A stretch of DNA of 64,000 nt from Uloborus plumipes (lineage: Eukaryota; Arthropoda; Arachnida; Araneae; Uloboridae): positions 1 through 64,000 of the forward strand of contig JAXGGA010004699.1 of NCBI GenBank assembly GCA_038373865.1. The letters run 5' to 3'. Shown one piece after another: positions 1 to 11,530 of this stretch (positions within the stretch are counted from its first letter, which is position 1; each line of letters starts with the position of its first letter). Position numbers and translations under genes: made by a program. The notes beneath the pieces are model-generated. The model ran no database searches. It was not told where the DNA came from and saw nothing but the letters and a program-made list of their open reading frames with translations.

Positions 1-997
1 CGAAGTCACGGTGCTTATCCTCTGGGAAGGTCTGTAGTATGTCGGCTGCATCCCCTCTCAGCGAGGCTGCGAGGTGACAGGCTTTCGTGGAAGAGTCCCA
101 GGAGTTTGCTTCTGCAACGATGAGGAACTGCTTCTTGTAAATATTCCACGAGGTCTTCCCGTCAAATGTGGCCAGTTTAATGGATGGACGAGAAGTCCCA
201 GCTGCAGCTACACAGTCACTTGAGTTGTTGTAGGATGCTGATAACTTTGATTCAAGTTCTTTAATTTTCTTTTCCACGTGATTCTCTACTGTGGTGATTC
301 GATTCTCAACACCGTCTGAGTTGTTGCAGGATGCTGATAACTTTGATTCAAATTCTTTAATTTTCTTTTCCACGTGATTCTCTACTGTGGTGATTCGATT
401 CTCAACACCGTCTGAGTTGTTGCAGGATGCTGATAACTTTGATTCAAATTCTTTAATTTTCTTTTCCACGTGATTCTCTACTGTGGTGATTCGATTCTCA
501 ACACCGTCTGAGTTGTTGCAGGATGCTGATAACTTTGATTCAAGTTCTTTAATTTTCTTTTCCACGTGATTCTCTACTGTGGTGATTCGATTCTCAACAC
601 CGTCTGAGTTGTTGTAGGATGCTGATAACTTTGATTCAAGTTCTTTAATTTTCTTTTCCACGTGGTTTTCTAGTGTGGTGATTCGATTCTCAACGCTGTC
701 AACTTTTTCTTCTATAGCCTCCACTTTATTTTCCATATTGGCAAATTTATTTTCCACCAAACTTTTCATCGACGTTTGATTGCACTTAATTTCTTCTTGA
801 CTTGAAGTTATGCTCGCGGTTAAATCACTCTTTAATTGTTCTTGATTAGTAGCCAGAGTCGCCATATCATTCTTGATTTCTTCTTGACTTGAAGTTATGC
901 TAGCGGTTAAATCATTTTTTAATTGTTCTTGATTCGCAGTCATGTCACTTTTAACAGCGTTGATCGCATCAAGGAGTTTTTTCAGTTGTTCCTCCAT
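1..997 (-). CDS. Gag-like protein of an LTR retrotransposon (3' partial)
   Basis: This is the longest open frame in the window. It reads leftward from an ATG at 997-995 and is still open at base 1, so it is truncated only by the window edge. The N-terminal part is lysine/glutamate-rich coiled coil with repeated NQEQLKNDL-like and TSSQEEIK segments. It is followed by five 32-residue repeats (222-701) containing VENRITTVENHVEKKIKE. After the repeats comes a Gag-type domain with KLATFDGKTSW, IYKKQF, AEANSWD and LRGDAADIL, a pattern known from Gag of arthropod Gypsy-like elements. A tRNA-Lys-type primer site and an LTR lie directly upstream on the same strand, which fixes its identity as a retrotransposon Gag and not a host gene. 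Protease and Pol would lie left of the window. No stop or frameshift is visible, so the copy looks young. Confidence 0.85.
   Translation of the reverse strand, partial: MEEQLKKLLDAINAVKSDMTANQEQLKNDLTASITSSQEEIKNDMATLATNQEQLKSDLTASITSSQEEIKCNQTSMKSLVENKFANMENKVEAIEEKVDSVENRITTLENHVEKKIKELESKLSASYNNSDGVENRITTVENHVEKKIKELESKLSASCNNSDGVENRITTVENHVEKKIKEFESKLSASCNNSDGVENRITTVENHVEKKIKEFESKLSASCNNSDGVENRITTVENHVEKKIKELESKLSASYNNSSDCVAAAGTSRPSIKLATFDGKTSWNIYKKQFLIVAEANSWDSSTKACHLAASLRGDAADILQTFPEDKHRDF
222..701 (-). repeat. Five tandem 96-bp repeats inside the gag frame
   Basis: The repeat starts at 222, 318, 414, 510 and 606, exactly 96 bp apart, so each unit adds 32 residues without shifting the frame. 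Units 1 to 4 are nearly identical at the DNA level; unit 5 diverges in its left half by a few bases. Each encodes a coiled-coil stretch with LESKLSAS and VENRITTVENHVE. The near identity points to recent amplification or homogenisation. Confidence 0.95.
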
Positions 998-1090
998 TGC
1001 TCGAGTAATCACCATAAAATTCTGAAGTCAAAAAGTCCTCAGGAAGAAAAGTCCAAGTTCACAGAAAGTTCCAAAAAAGTCCTTGAAGAT

Positions 1091-1108
1091 GCCCCACGTT
1101 GGGCGCCA
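1091..1108 (-). other. Primer binding site, tRNA-Lys type
   Basis: On the minus strand this reads TGGCGCCCAACGTGGGGC, the complement of a tRNA-Lys 3' end. It lies four bases downstream of the minus-strand end of the LTR (TTACA), the position expected for minus-strand DNA priming in an LTR retrotransposon, and upstream of the Gag start at 997. Confidence 0.8.
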
Positions 1109-1112
1109 AAAT

Positions 1113-1600
1113 TGTAACGAGTCCGTAGCACCTTCAACTTTCTTCAAATGAGCATTCCAATCTTTAGGAAGTAACGATAAATTTATTTACAAGTATGTAC
1201 ACTATTTACAAAAGGAGCAGGAAACAATTGCTAAACATCCAGCAATTAGGCAGCAAACAGTACACTGTACTCTCAACAGTAACTCAGCACCACGTATCTA
1301 ACGTGAACAGTAATTAAGAAATTACAAAAGCAAAAACAACATTCGCCCAAAGCGAATAAAAACGAGCACTCTCAGAAATCAAAATCTGAAAAGAACTGAC
1401 TGACTTGTGTTCAAGGCCAGCTATTTATACACGAAACGAATTCCCGACAACATTCTAGTAAAATCCGGAGTGTTCCAAATCATTCAAAACTTGAACAATT
1501 CATTCACGAAAGTTCCAGCAAATAAAAAGAAAAATCACTCCGAGCGAAAAATGTCTTCATGCTTATCAAAGTTAGGGTAAGTGTAAAAACTACAAAGTGT
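1113..1600 (-). mobile_element. 5' LTR of the minus-strand Gypsy-type element (outer edge approximate)
   Basis: The inner LTR end is at 1113, where the minus strand ends in GTTACA just before the primer site. The outer end is uncertain because the partner LTR lies off the window; about 1560-1620 is plausible from where LTR-like signals stop. On the minus strand it holds a TATA box (1422-1429), an initiator-like TCAGT near 1400, and AATAAA at 1187-1182, in the order expected of U3-R-U5. Confidence 0.65.
1395..1429 (-). promoter_or_regulatory. LTR core promoter (TATA box plus initiator)
   Basis: The minus strand reads TATAAATA (1429-1422), followed about 28 bases later by TCAGT/CAGTC repeats (1403-1395) that match the arthropod initiator. 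AATAAA lies about 210 bases further downstream at 1187-1182. This is the normal layout of a retrotransposon promoter and R region. Confidence 0.6.
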
Positions 1601-1911
1601 TTCAGGGCGGGTATACAGATGATAAAAGTGATATCTTCAGATACTTTTGCAACATGTCGCCAGTTAAAACCAAAACTAGGGAAAATGAAGCAAGGCAGGA
1701 AAAACAACAATTATTTACAAGATTTGTAGCAATACATGCAAATAAACCCACGCGTGAAACTAATAAAAGCGTATTAAAAACAACTTCACTTGCGGAAATG
1801 TTTGCTGAATCACTAAAAGTCTCATCAATGGCAGTTTACTATATATTTTTTTGGATTGAGTTGAATTTTTTGGATAACATATGGTTTGAGAACTTTTCCG
1901 TTGTGGTGTAA
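1597..1911 (+). other. Unrecognised 104-codon open frame
   Basis: An open frame just outside the LTR encodes a charged segment (TDDKSDIFRYF, KTKTRENEARQEKQQLF), then a hydrophobic tail that looks non-coding. A TTTCAG precedes GGCGGGTATACAG at about 1606, so an exon is conceivable, but no donor and no family match is evident and it does not resemble the receptor ectodomain. It could be part of an older element into which the LTR element inserted. Confidence 0.15.
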
Positions 1912-2285
1912 AACATCTTTAGCTATCAGTGTGAAAACATATTCAGCTGCTTCGTTTCAGCTCAATTACAGCCCTACCAGATTGATTGAAACCCAAACAA
2001 AGGGGAAATATTACTATTCGTTTTGTACGAGAAAGATGCATCTTTATAATCAACATTCAAGAACAGTTTGAACAAGTACTAAGATTAAATTAAAAATTCA
2101 AGCAACCCCTGACCCTGATTGCCGATCTCATATTAAAACGAACTTTTCTGGTCATAAAGCATTTTAAATCTAAAGACATTTAATTGTTTTCGAGAGGAAC
2201 ACGGAAAAGGAAAGAATCATTACTAGTAAAATCTTGCTAGTCGCAAAAGCACAATAAACAAGAAGTTCTGTCAAGAACTAAACGA

Positions 2286-4422
2286 GCCTACTTTCCCGTA
2301 CTTCAACATCGGCATTCTCGCATCTGATCATTATTCTCTTGATTATCTGAGACTGAAAATTATGTCAAACATACATTTTTAGCACTTAAAGCTGATTTCG
2401 AAAAGCAAAATATACCCCTCTCATCAGATGAAATAGACACGTAAAAAGTAATTAACGAATAAATAAAGTTTTGTCGCACCTTTTAAAGAGTGTAACTGTT
2501 ACAGTTCTTCCATAGAAAAAATCCTCCATCGTTTTCAAAATAATAATAATAATAACAAAATAAATAAATAAATAAATAAAAGTACAAAGAGCATCAAAAC
2601 ACATTTTATCAAAGAAAGAAAGAAAAACTCGTCCGTTAATAAAATATCTCGAATTTCACTTTTAATCCATTGCCAGTTGTTAAATACATATAAAGAATAA
2701 AATGTTCTCGTGAATGAAAAATTTTTTTTACAAAAAAAATCGTCTGCCAAGAAAAAAAAATAATAATAAATAAAATAAAACAATTGAATAAATAAACAAA
2801 AAATCGTCTGCACAGTCAGTCATTTTTTTTCTAAGCCTGTATTTCCGCCATATTAGCGGAGTCGGAGTCGGAATCAGAGTCCTCACAGAAGATTACTCAG
2901 AAAAGTACTTTACAAACATTATTTATCAAAACCATTTTTTTACAAAGTTAGTTTGAAGGAAATCCGACTTTAAGTTCAGGGTCAACATTCAACTTAAATT
3001 CCCCGTAGACGCTAATGTTTTTTTTTTTTTTTGGTTCAAATTTGAACGAAAAATGGTTCAAATCAAAAAGCGAAATATGGGAATGTATGGGAAAGCGTCT
3101 CCGAGATCTTACAAACAAAAAAAAGTTTTTTCCATTCGGACGGTTCACTCAAAAGTTATTAGGTGGGGAAAGGTTGCTTGAACGGTTCAATGTTGAACGA
3201 AAAAATGCTCAAATGGAAAATTTAAGTACGGTAATGAAGTATCCTTGCTGAGATCCTTCGAACAAAAAAAAAAATTTTATTTAAATCGGACTGTTCACTC
3301 AAAAGTTATTAGGGGTGACAGCTTGATTGAGCGGTTCAATGTTGAACGAAAAATTGTTCAAATCGGAAATGTAAATACGGGAATGAAGTATCCTTGATGA
3401 GATCTTTCGAACAAAAAAAAGTTTCTTTAATTCGGATTGTTCACTCTAAAGTTATCATCGCGGGACAGGTTGTTTGAACGGTTCAAAGTTGAACCAAAAA
3501 TTGTTCGAATCGAAAAATTAAATATGGGAATGAGCTGTACTCGCCGCGATATTTCCAACAAAAAACAGTTTATTCCATTCGGACGGTTCACTCAAAAGTT
3601 ATCAGGTGGAGAAAGGTTGCTTAAACGGTTCAATGTTGAACCAAAAATGTTCAAATTGAATATTTAAACACGGTAATAAAGTATCCTTGCCGAGATGCTT
3701 CGAACAAAAATAAGCTTGTTTAAATCGGACTGTTCATTCAAAAGTTATTAGGGGTGACAGCTTGTTTGAACGGTTCAATGTTGAACGAAAAATTGTTCAA
3801 ATCGAAAATGTAGATACGGGAATGAAGTATCCTTGAAAAGATCTTTCGAACAAAAAAAAGTTTGTTCAAATCGGACTGTTCACTCAAAAGTTAGCATCGC
3901 AGGACAGGTTGTTTGAACGGTTCAAAGTTGAACCAAAAATTGTTCAAATCGAAAATGTAGATACGGGAATGAAGTATCCTTGAAAAGATCTTTCGAACAA
4001 AAAAAAGTTTGTTCAAATCGGACTGTTCACTCAAAAGTTAGCATCGCAGGACAGGTTGTTTGAACGGTTCAAAGTTGAACCAAAAATTGTTCAAATCGAA
4101 AAATCAAACATGGAAATGAGCTGTACTCGCCGAGATCTTTCCAACAAAAAAAAGTTTGTCCAAATCGGAATGTTCATTCAAAAGTTATTGGGGGGGGGGG
4201 GGGACAGACAGACAGACCGACCGACCGACCGACCGACGGACCGACACACAAATTCCCCATCTCAATACCCTACTTTCAAATTTTTAATTTTTCGATATTC
4301 ATTTTACCTTTTTATTTTTTTAACTTGGCGATATTTTTTGGACTTGGCGTTATTTTTTAGATGCATTAACCTACTTCTAATGCTTTTTTCGTCTTTCTTT
4401 TATTTTTAACGGGAAAGTAGGC
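2286..4422 (+). repeat. Unclassified dispersed repeat, copy A (eight internal tandem units)
   Basis: It is bounded by GCCTACTTTCCCGT (2286-2299) and its inverse ACGGGAAAGTAGGC (4409-4422). Copies at 24986-26096 (reversed) and 35492-37058 share the same order: a segment with CAGACGAT, about 146-bp tandem units containing GTTCACTCAAAAGTTA (at about 3135, 3285, 3432, 3578, 3724, 3869, 4017, 4160), a GACC microsatellite (4203-4245), then TTGGCGATATT repeats. Homology extends left of 2286 through a hairpin AGTTCTGTCAAGAACT. No transposase is visible. Confidence 0.75.
4203..4245 (+). repeat. GACA/GACC microsatellite
   Basis: A short G-run, then tandem GACAGACA and GACC units, at the same place as in the other copies of this family (36808-36840, and 25199-25240 in reverse). 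It is therefore part of the element and not a chance microsatellite. Confidence 0.9.
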
Positions 4423-5651
4423 TAAAAAGGAAAATTGAAATTTTTTTGCAAAAATCAATGACAAGTATTTTAATTGCTAACACAGAAACTGGCAGCAGAT
4501 AGACATTTTAAATCATTGAGTTTTCTTTCCTCGTCGGACAACAATGACAACGGTTTCCAATTCTGTCGATTTGAGCCTAAATTTGACCCTCATTTGATAA
4601 AAAACGTTATAATTCGAGTTCTATTTTACATAGAAGCTCTAAACGCGTCTTATCAGACGCAGAATTTTTTTTCTTTCTTTTAGTACTATCGTTTTAAATC
4701 TTCCAGTGTGCTTTCACTTCAAAAATTACGAAAAACGTTCTAAAAGTTTTTAATTATTATCTTTGAGTCATCCGAAGACGCGACCTATCAAGGAACACTC
4801 TTGATCTTTTCACCTTTTAAACAAAAAAAAAAAAAAAAAATCAAAAGTGGCCCATACGTTTAGGCGCTAGAGTGCCACAGACAGATACACAGATACACAG
4901 ACACGTCAAAATTGTAACTCCCTTCCTTTTGTTGCTTCAGGGGTTGAAAATGGAGCAGCATAGGCTTCGTTTGAGAGGAAATTGAAGAAAACCCTCATCT
5001 ATTTTGTTGTAATATTTTGAAACTAAAGTGTTTTTTATCACAAGGTTCATGTTGCCTTTCACTAAAATTAAATATTATTCGAATTATTATTTGAAATCTG
5101 AAATGTAACAGAATCATTATGCGTCTTTGGAGCAAGAAAGGGACAGCTCCAATACGTAACAATGCAGTGTGCGAAGGGAACCTAATTTTTATTAAAATGG
5201 TATAGGATTTAGTTTAAAGAAAAGATCTAAAAGAATGAATTTTTTTTTAATGTTTTTTATCACTCCTGAAATTTCTCAACAAAAAAAAAGCTGCCATCTT
5301 TTACCGACGTCTTCAATTGGAACTGCTACGTCGCTAAAAACCTTTTGAAAATATCACCTCTCCGCTGTTATGATTTCAACCCAAGTAGAACACTTCGTTT
5401 TTTAACGGTTGTAAAATGGTTATTAACATTGTGACAACCGATTAAAAACGTTTAAACGTTTTTTGTGCTACCTGGGAAGTTTTAGGGGTTCGCTTTAGCA
5501 CATTATAATCGAATCATGCTTTATTTCGATCATTGAGAGTACATTTATAATTTCAGTAACAAGTATTTTTATTTATTTTTTTTTTCTTCTGATTCCTAGG
5601 TACTTCTAGATAATTCCACATTTCTAACTTTTTAACTTCTAGTTAAATCTA
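4423..5651. other. Intergenic/intronic stretch, no gene seen
   Basis: AT-rich sequence with poly-A runs. A segment at 4840-4950 with GTGCCACAGACAGATACACAG resembles the tail of a dispersed repeat, but I cannot classify it. No exon of the receptor is recognised here. Confidence 0.5.
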
Positions 5652-6176
5652 CACTATAAAAAATGACTGCTGTTTTTACAGTATCACGAACTTAATGAAG
5701 AGCATGGTTTTTACTATCGTAATATGCAGTTACATTTCGAAAATTTCCAGAAAAAATACTGAAATAATAGCATTTTCTCCTTAAAGGGGGGTATCTTGGA
5801 CACTTAAAAAAAATGAATGTTGTTTTTACAGTATAATACAGCTAATTTAATAGTAATAAACTATAAAATTGCTATTTTTACAGTACTAAACTTTAAAATC
5901 GTTAATTTTACAGTAATAAAATGTAAAATTGCTAATTTAAGTTCATTAACGTGCATTTTACAGTTTTAAGTGGAATCTGCTGGCAGTATTATACTGTTGT
6001 TTTTTCACCATAATACAGCTAAATTTTACGGCAGTAAACTGTAAAATTGCTAACTTCACAGAAAGAAACTGTAAAATTGCTAGTTTTACAATTTATTACT
6101 GCTCATTTTACAGTTTTAAATTGGAACCTCGGCCGCCAGTACTATACTATAAAAACAACAGTTCATTTTTTGCAGT
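5652..6176. repeat. ACTGTAAAA-type repeat, cluster I
   Basis: It starts with CACTATAAAAAATGAC and ends with GTTCATTTTTTGCAGT, the inverted ends shared by all seven clusters. A second left end (CACTTAAAAAAAATGAATG) at about 5804 suggests two elements side by side or one inserted in another. The inside alternates TTTTACAGT and ACTGTAAAA around AATAAA or TTTATTA. Confidence 0.7.
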
Positions 6177-6241
6177 CTAACATTATCTCAACTTTAACTT
6201 GAACTGTGTTCGCACCCTGGTGATTGTATTTATATTTGCAG

Positions 6242-6396
6242 AGGAAGACAGAATTAGAAAAGAAATAAAAGAAGCGTACCAATCGTTGATGATTGTCAGT
6301 TTGAATCAGCCCTACTCAGAGGAATACATCGAGTTTTCTCAGAACGTCAAGAGAATCGCTTACAAAAACTACAACTTCAACTACACAGAAGACGTG
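6242..6396 (+). CDS. NPR1-like: Receptor guanylate cyclase exon: ectodomain
   Basis: The acceptor is ATTTGCAG|AG and the donor GACGTG|GTAAGA. The exon completes a split codon with its first two bases and ends on a codon boundary. It encodes EDRIRKEIKEAYQSLMIVSL, then SEEYIEFSQNVKR and YNFNYTEDV. This matches the part of the natriuretic receptor ligand-binding fold (periplasmic-binding type I) where the family has PEYLEF and a phenylalanine-asparagine-phenylalanine motif before the VN..ASFHD segment. One N-glycosylation sequon is visible (NYT). It should lie outside the cell. The upstream exon is not recognised in the first 6.2 kb and may lie off the window. Confidence 0.85.
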
Positions 6397-6772
6397 GTAA
6401 GAAATGTACTGGTTTTAAATTTATTTAGTTTTGTGTCTTTTTAATTTTTGATAGTTGGTTCGATTATTTATCGGAGGATCAATATTCCTTTGATGTTTTA
6501 TATTTTCATTTTTCTGCCAAAGCTGTTTCGAATTGCAGGATTGCAATTATTTTTCTCAGTTACTCACTATCTTTATACATATAAATGAATGTATTTATGT
6601 ACCTATACAATTTTTCCTTTACAATTTAGTTTACAGACTCAAAAACTACCCGTCTGATTTTGCTAAACATTTCACAATTTGTTTGTGTCCCCTCTTGGGC
6701 ACATCAAGAAACCAATTAGAAAAAATAATTGACAGATAGTTTATCTATAAAAATCTGGTATGGACCCCACAC

Positions 6773-7501
6773 TACTTCCTTTTACGTGTAAATTTCTTAG
6801 TAGTTGCCTTAAGTGTTAAAAAAATGCTTGGAGTGAGCAAGGTAACAATTCAAATATTTACTCCCCTAATCTGCCACAAAACAATGCAAAAAATATTTTT
6901 TATTTCATTCAGATTTTTTATTTCATTCATTGATTTTAATATCATTCAGTGAAATTTTCGCGAAATATCGCCAATAGCGCCAAGTTGAACCCAAATTCAA
7001 AAAAAAAAATTTTTCGCCAAATTTGTCGCCAAGTTGGTGTCAAACATTTGGCGACCAAAAGCTTGGCGACATATCGCCAAGTAGTTGCGCCAATTCATAT
7101 CACTTGAGTCTGCATTGAAATGAACACTGATTTACCCCAAAAAGGCGTAAAACACTTTTTTGGGAACATTCGAATGCAACCACAAGGGGAGGTGCACAAC
7201 TAGGCCATCCTCAGAGCCTAAATACCAAGCTAGAAGCTTCTACGGCATATAGTTTTTGAGTTATGCGACACACATACGCACATATGTACATACAGACGTC
7301 ACGAGAAAACTCGGGCGTGGTTGAAAATAATTTTTCGGCTGCTTATATGTTGGTAGGTACATATGCACATGCTAACAGGTCAAAAAAACTACTGAACATT
7401 CATTCGGGGGTGAGCAAAATCAAAATTTAGACTCAAATTTGAGTGATTTTTTTTTTTTTTTTCGCGATCACAATACTTCCTTTACTACGTAAAAGGAAGT
7501 A
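6773..7501 (-). mobile_element. MITE-like repeat with 14-bp inverted ends; shares Helitron interior
   Basis: TACTTCCTTTTACG at 6773 and CGTAAAAGGAAGTA at 7488-7501 form inverted ends. The segment from about 6745 to 7190 is a reverse-oriented relative of the interior of the Helitrons at 34000-34430 and 45970-46450: the same GGTATGGACCCCAC, GTGAGCAAG, TATCGCCAAG and CATTCGAATGCAACC landmarks. Since homology crosses the left inverted end, this could instead be a Helitron fragment with chance terminal symmetry. Confidence 0.5.
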
Positions 7502-7546
7502 AAAATAGATACATACATTTATTTTTTTTACATAAAGCTATAATTA

Positions 7547-9205
7547 CACTGTTCGACAAAAAAAAACCTTGAAAATGCTTCTGGTATTTTGAAGGCTGAT
7601 TCTTATGTAAAATGACCCCCTGAATCCGAATATGACCCCCGTTTTCCCCCATCACGTCCCAATTTTTTTTAAAACGCCCCCCTTTTTTTTTCATTTTTCC
7701 TTAGTTTCAGGGCTATAATATTTTTTTTGGAGGGGAAAGGAGCCTTATATTCACCAATAAATTTTTTTGGATGTCAAGAGAGACTCAAAGTTTAAAATCA
7801 TGAGCACCGAGAAAAAATCGGGGAACTTGGGGGGCGTGGCCCCCCAAAATATTTGAAAAATCACCAAAAACGATCTTTTTATTCTAGTTTCTTTAAAAAG
7901 ACCTTTAAAACATTTTTTTCGGTGCAGAACCAGAGTATAGGATCCGCTCCTATGGCTCCTGGGTCAGAAAAAATTTTCACGCTGTAAAATTTTTTTAAAA
8001 AAATAAAATAATGCTTTAAAAATCGCACTTTGCACTCGAGTTTTAAAGCAGGTCTTCAGCCAAAAAAAAAAACAAAATTGTGGCTGATTCTTATGTCAAA
8101 TGACCCCCTATTTCCAAATATGACCTCAGTTTCCCTCCTCCACCCCCTCTTTCCAGAGAGTCCCCCCCCCCCAATTCAGAGTCATTTTACTAATTCGGAG
8201 GGGAAAAGTACATTACGTAACCCGTTAACATAATTCTAAAAGGCAACAGAGGTTCAAAGTTCAAAATCATGTACATGTGTACCAAAAATATAAACTAGGG
8301 CGGTATACCTCCCCCCTCCCCCCCCCCCAAAAAAAAGAAAAGAAAATTCAATACTCTGATTTTTCACAAAAAAAAAAAAAAAAAGGTTTAAAACGTCTCT
8401 TAGAAAAACAAGAAAAGAAGATTTTTTTTTCGGGGGGGGGGGGTACACCGCCATAGTTTATATTTTTGGTACACATGTACATGATTTTGAACTTTGAACC
8501 TCTGTTGCCTTTTAGAATTATGTTAACGGGTTACGTAATGTACTTTTCCCCTCCGAATTAGTAAAATGACTTTGAATTGGGGGGGGGGGACTCTCTGGAA
8601 AGAGGGGGTGGAGGGGGGAAACTGAGGTCATATTTGGAAATAGGGAGTCATTTGACATAAGAATCAGCCACAATTTTTTTTTTTTTTGGCTGAAGACCTG
8701 CTTTAAAACTCGAGTGCAAAGTGCGATTTTTAAAGCATTATTTTATTTTTTTAAAAAAATTTTACAGCGTGAAAATTTTTTCTGACCCAGGAGCCATAGG
8801 AGCGGATCCTAAACTCTGGTTCTGCACCGAAAAAAATGTTTTAAACGTCTTTTTAAAGAAACTAGAATAAAAAGATCGTTTTTGGTGATTTTTCAAATAT
8901 TTTGGGGGGCCACGCCCCCCCAAGTTCCCCGATTTTTTCTCGGTGCTCATGATTTTAAACTTTGAGTCTCTCTTGACATCCAAAAAAATTTATTGGTGAA
9001 TATAAGGCTCATTTCCCCTCCAAAAAAAATATTATAGCCCTGAAGCTAAGGAAAAATGAAAAAAAAGGGGGGGGGCGTTTTAAAAAAAATTGGGACGTGA
9101 TGGGGGAAAACGGGGGTCATATTCGAATTCAGGGGGTCATTTTACATAAGAATCAGCCTTCAAAATACCAGAAGCATTTTCAAGGGTTTTTTTTGTCGAA
9201 CAGTG
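7547..9205. mobile_element. Large foldback element (about 0.8-kb arms)
   Basis: CACTGTTCGACAAAA at 7547 is mirrored by TTTTGTCGAACAGTG ending 9205. Arms (7547 to about 8335 and about 8432 to 9205) match almost throughout: GGCTGATTCTTATG versus CATAAGAATCAGCC, and GGATCCGCTCC versus GGAGCGGATCC. The spacer is under 100 bp. The termini resemble mariner-type MITE ends, and TA precedes the left end. Small frames in each arm are shadows of the palindrome. Confidence 0.85.
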
Positions 9206-9365
9206 TTATTATTATAATTTTGGGTTGGATTTTACGGAAATTTTTCACCCATCTTTGTGATTAATTCAGTGGAGGCCCCTGTATATACCCTTCCTCATAC
9301 CTTTCAATATTAGCAACAAAATTGTACTTATAAAACAATTTACGGAAAAATGTAGCGTGAATACT

Positions 9366-9370
9366 AAAAA
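9366..9370 (-). terminator. RNA polymerase III terminator of the tRNA gene
   Basis: On the minus strand TTTTT begins one base after the discriminator base of the tRNA. That is the standard Pol III stop and supports a live gene. Confidence 0.7.
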
Positions 9371-9371
9371 G

Positions 9372-9444
9372 TGGAGGCGCCGGGTATCGATCCCGGTACC
9401 TCTCGCATGCTAAGCGAGCGCTCTACCATCTGAGCTACGCCCCC
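9372..9444 (-). tRNA. tRNA-Ala (anticodon AGC)
   Basis: A 73-nt intronless tRNA on the minus strand. The acceptor GGGGGCG pairs with CGCCTCC (one G-U), followed by discriminator A. The D arm begins TAGCTCAGATGGTAGAGC (A box). The anticodon stem CTCGC/GCGAG encloses TTAGCAT, giving anticodon AGC (9409-9411). The T arm holds GGGATCGATACCC (B box). It lies antisense inside the receptor's first visible intron. No repeats of this sequence occur elsewhere in the window, so it is not a SINE head. Confidence 0.93.
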
Positions 9445-10022
9445 TTCGAACTCTATGATCGACTTGGAAAACTGATCCCACAGATGTTAAATGAGGTCGT
9501 TTTTGACGCATCAAGCTCAGGTGCGTCTACTCTAGCTGTTTATTCAACGAGCAAAATGATGTGATTATGCTTTGGACTGCAGGAAATCTGACCCAATGCG
9601 TCCGCCATCTTTGTTCTCCCTCTTTTGCATTCATTGATTATCATAACTGGAATAAAAGTTATTATTTGTTAAACGTGATTTATATCTTAACGCTAAAAAC
9701 GTGATGCAATATCTCCACCATTTTCGTGCTTTGTCAGTAGATGTTCGTCTTTTTATCACTCCCCCCCCGCCCCCCATTAGAAAAGAAGTTGCATGTAAAA
9801 ACTCTTGTTTTTTAAGGGTTTTTTTTTTTACAGCTCTGTATTTCGTACAGTTTTGCAGTAGAAATCTCAAATTTTGCAGTAGATATCTAAAATTTTGCAG
9901 GATTACTTGTCTTGTCATATGCGTCCTTCACATCAAATTTTGTTGAAACGAAAATGGTGAAGTCAAAAACTTTTTTTTTTTTTTTCATGATTGATTTGAC
10001 GGGGGAATTTCCCAAAAATGAC

Positions 10023-10544
10023 TTAACCCATTAATGCCTAGCGTCCCTTTTTAGGGACGGTCCAAAAAAGGGTCTGAATTTCCCCAAAATGAACATTTCA
10101 ACCAAATAATAGTGTTCAATGAGTACCTTGGTATTGATTCAATTCGTTATTAACAGATTGCAGCACATAACCATTGTAAAGTGCGTTCTGCAGCAATTTT
10201 AATATGATCTTTATCGAAAATGACGTCGTTCACAATCTCAAGGAAAAAAGCTAAGTTTTCAAAGTTATTCCCAGCTTCCCAGTTTATGTTCATTGCTGAT
10301 TTTATTTCTTCTTATAAAATAGCTATTTAAATATTATATCGTAGGCAGAAAAAAATTTCAGTAATAAAAGTATGTACCCTCTGGGGTCTATCGTAACTTT
10401 TAAGGGAAGATTTTTCTTTCCTTAATAAAATACTTATTTTTTACGTAATATTTTTTTAAATATTTTTCCTGTTCATTAAACACTGTTTTTAACCAGTATA
10501 CAAAATATCTTTGGAAAAAAAAATGTCAGGCATTAATGGGTTAA
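10023..10544. mobile_element. piggyBac-type MITE, intact copy
   Basis: It has TTAA target duplications at both ends and inverted ends CCCATTAATGCCT (10027) and AGGCATTAATGGG (ends 10540). TTAA targets with CCC/GGG termini are the mark of piggyBac superfamily elements. No transposase frame. A second copy at 32457-34717 carries a Helitron, and this copy serves as its empty site. Confidence 0.85.
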
Positions 10545-11208
10545 AAATCACGTTTTTCCAGTACAAGTGTGATGCGTAGTTAAAAACGCAATCACTCTCG
10601 GCCGCCAGACACCAGGCATGATATTGCTCGGAAGAGCATGGGGAAAGATATATTAAAGAGCCAGGCGTCTTGAAATGGTTGTTTTTTTTGACGTTGCTAG
10701 CTCTTGGACTACAGTGAGCTCTCACTTATACGCCGCCTCATTTATGCGCCTTTTTCACTTATACGGCGATTTTGAATGGTCCCAGCACATTCCATAGCAA
10801 AATAAGGATAGTATCGTTCGTTTATGCGTCGCTCTAGAGATAAATATATGATTTATGCGCCGAATTCTCCCTAAAATGTGTGAAAATTTATTTATTTTCT
10901 TTAAAAAATAAGCATTTTTCTTTACTTTCCTCTTTGGTCTTTCGCCTTTATTGCTCACGGAAGGTATTTTTTCCGCATGAACTAGAGTTCGGAGAGGGAC
11001 AATTATCTATTATGCATTGTTTTAAAGGGAGCAGTTTGTAATTAGGTATGCTACAACTTTTGTTTTCTCTATTATAGTCAGGGCCGCGCCAAGCCTAATC
11101 GGCGCCCTCGTGCAAATGTCTTCTGAGCGCCTTATGCATTAGCGTTCTATAGTTAACACCAGCATTGATGTTTTACAGACAAATATAATTTAGAAAAAAA
11201 AATTTCGC

Positions 11209-11328
<120 letters not shown>

Positions 11329-11530
11329 TAAGAAACGAAAAAAGGGTGAACAACTTGTGTTTTATCAAACTGAAATACATTTATATACATTACATACGTT
11401 CTTAGATTAAAAAAATGGTTCTGAAAGAAAAAAAACCATTACATAATATATACAAATAATGTATACAATATATATTAATTGAAAGTATGGAACTTAAAAC
11501 ATGTGTATATAAATGAGGTAGCATATACAT

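Noticed and set aside
1597..1911. An upstream receptor exon
   Set aside because: The composition is coding-like, but no donor site and no resemblance to the ectodomain; kept only as an unrecognised frame.
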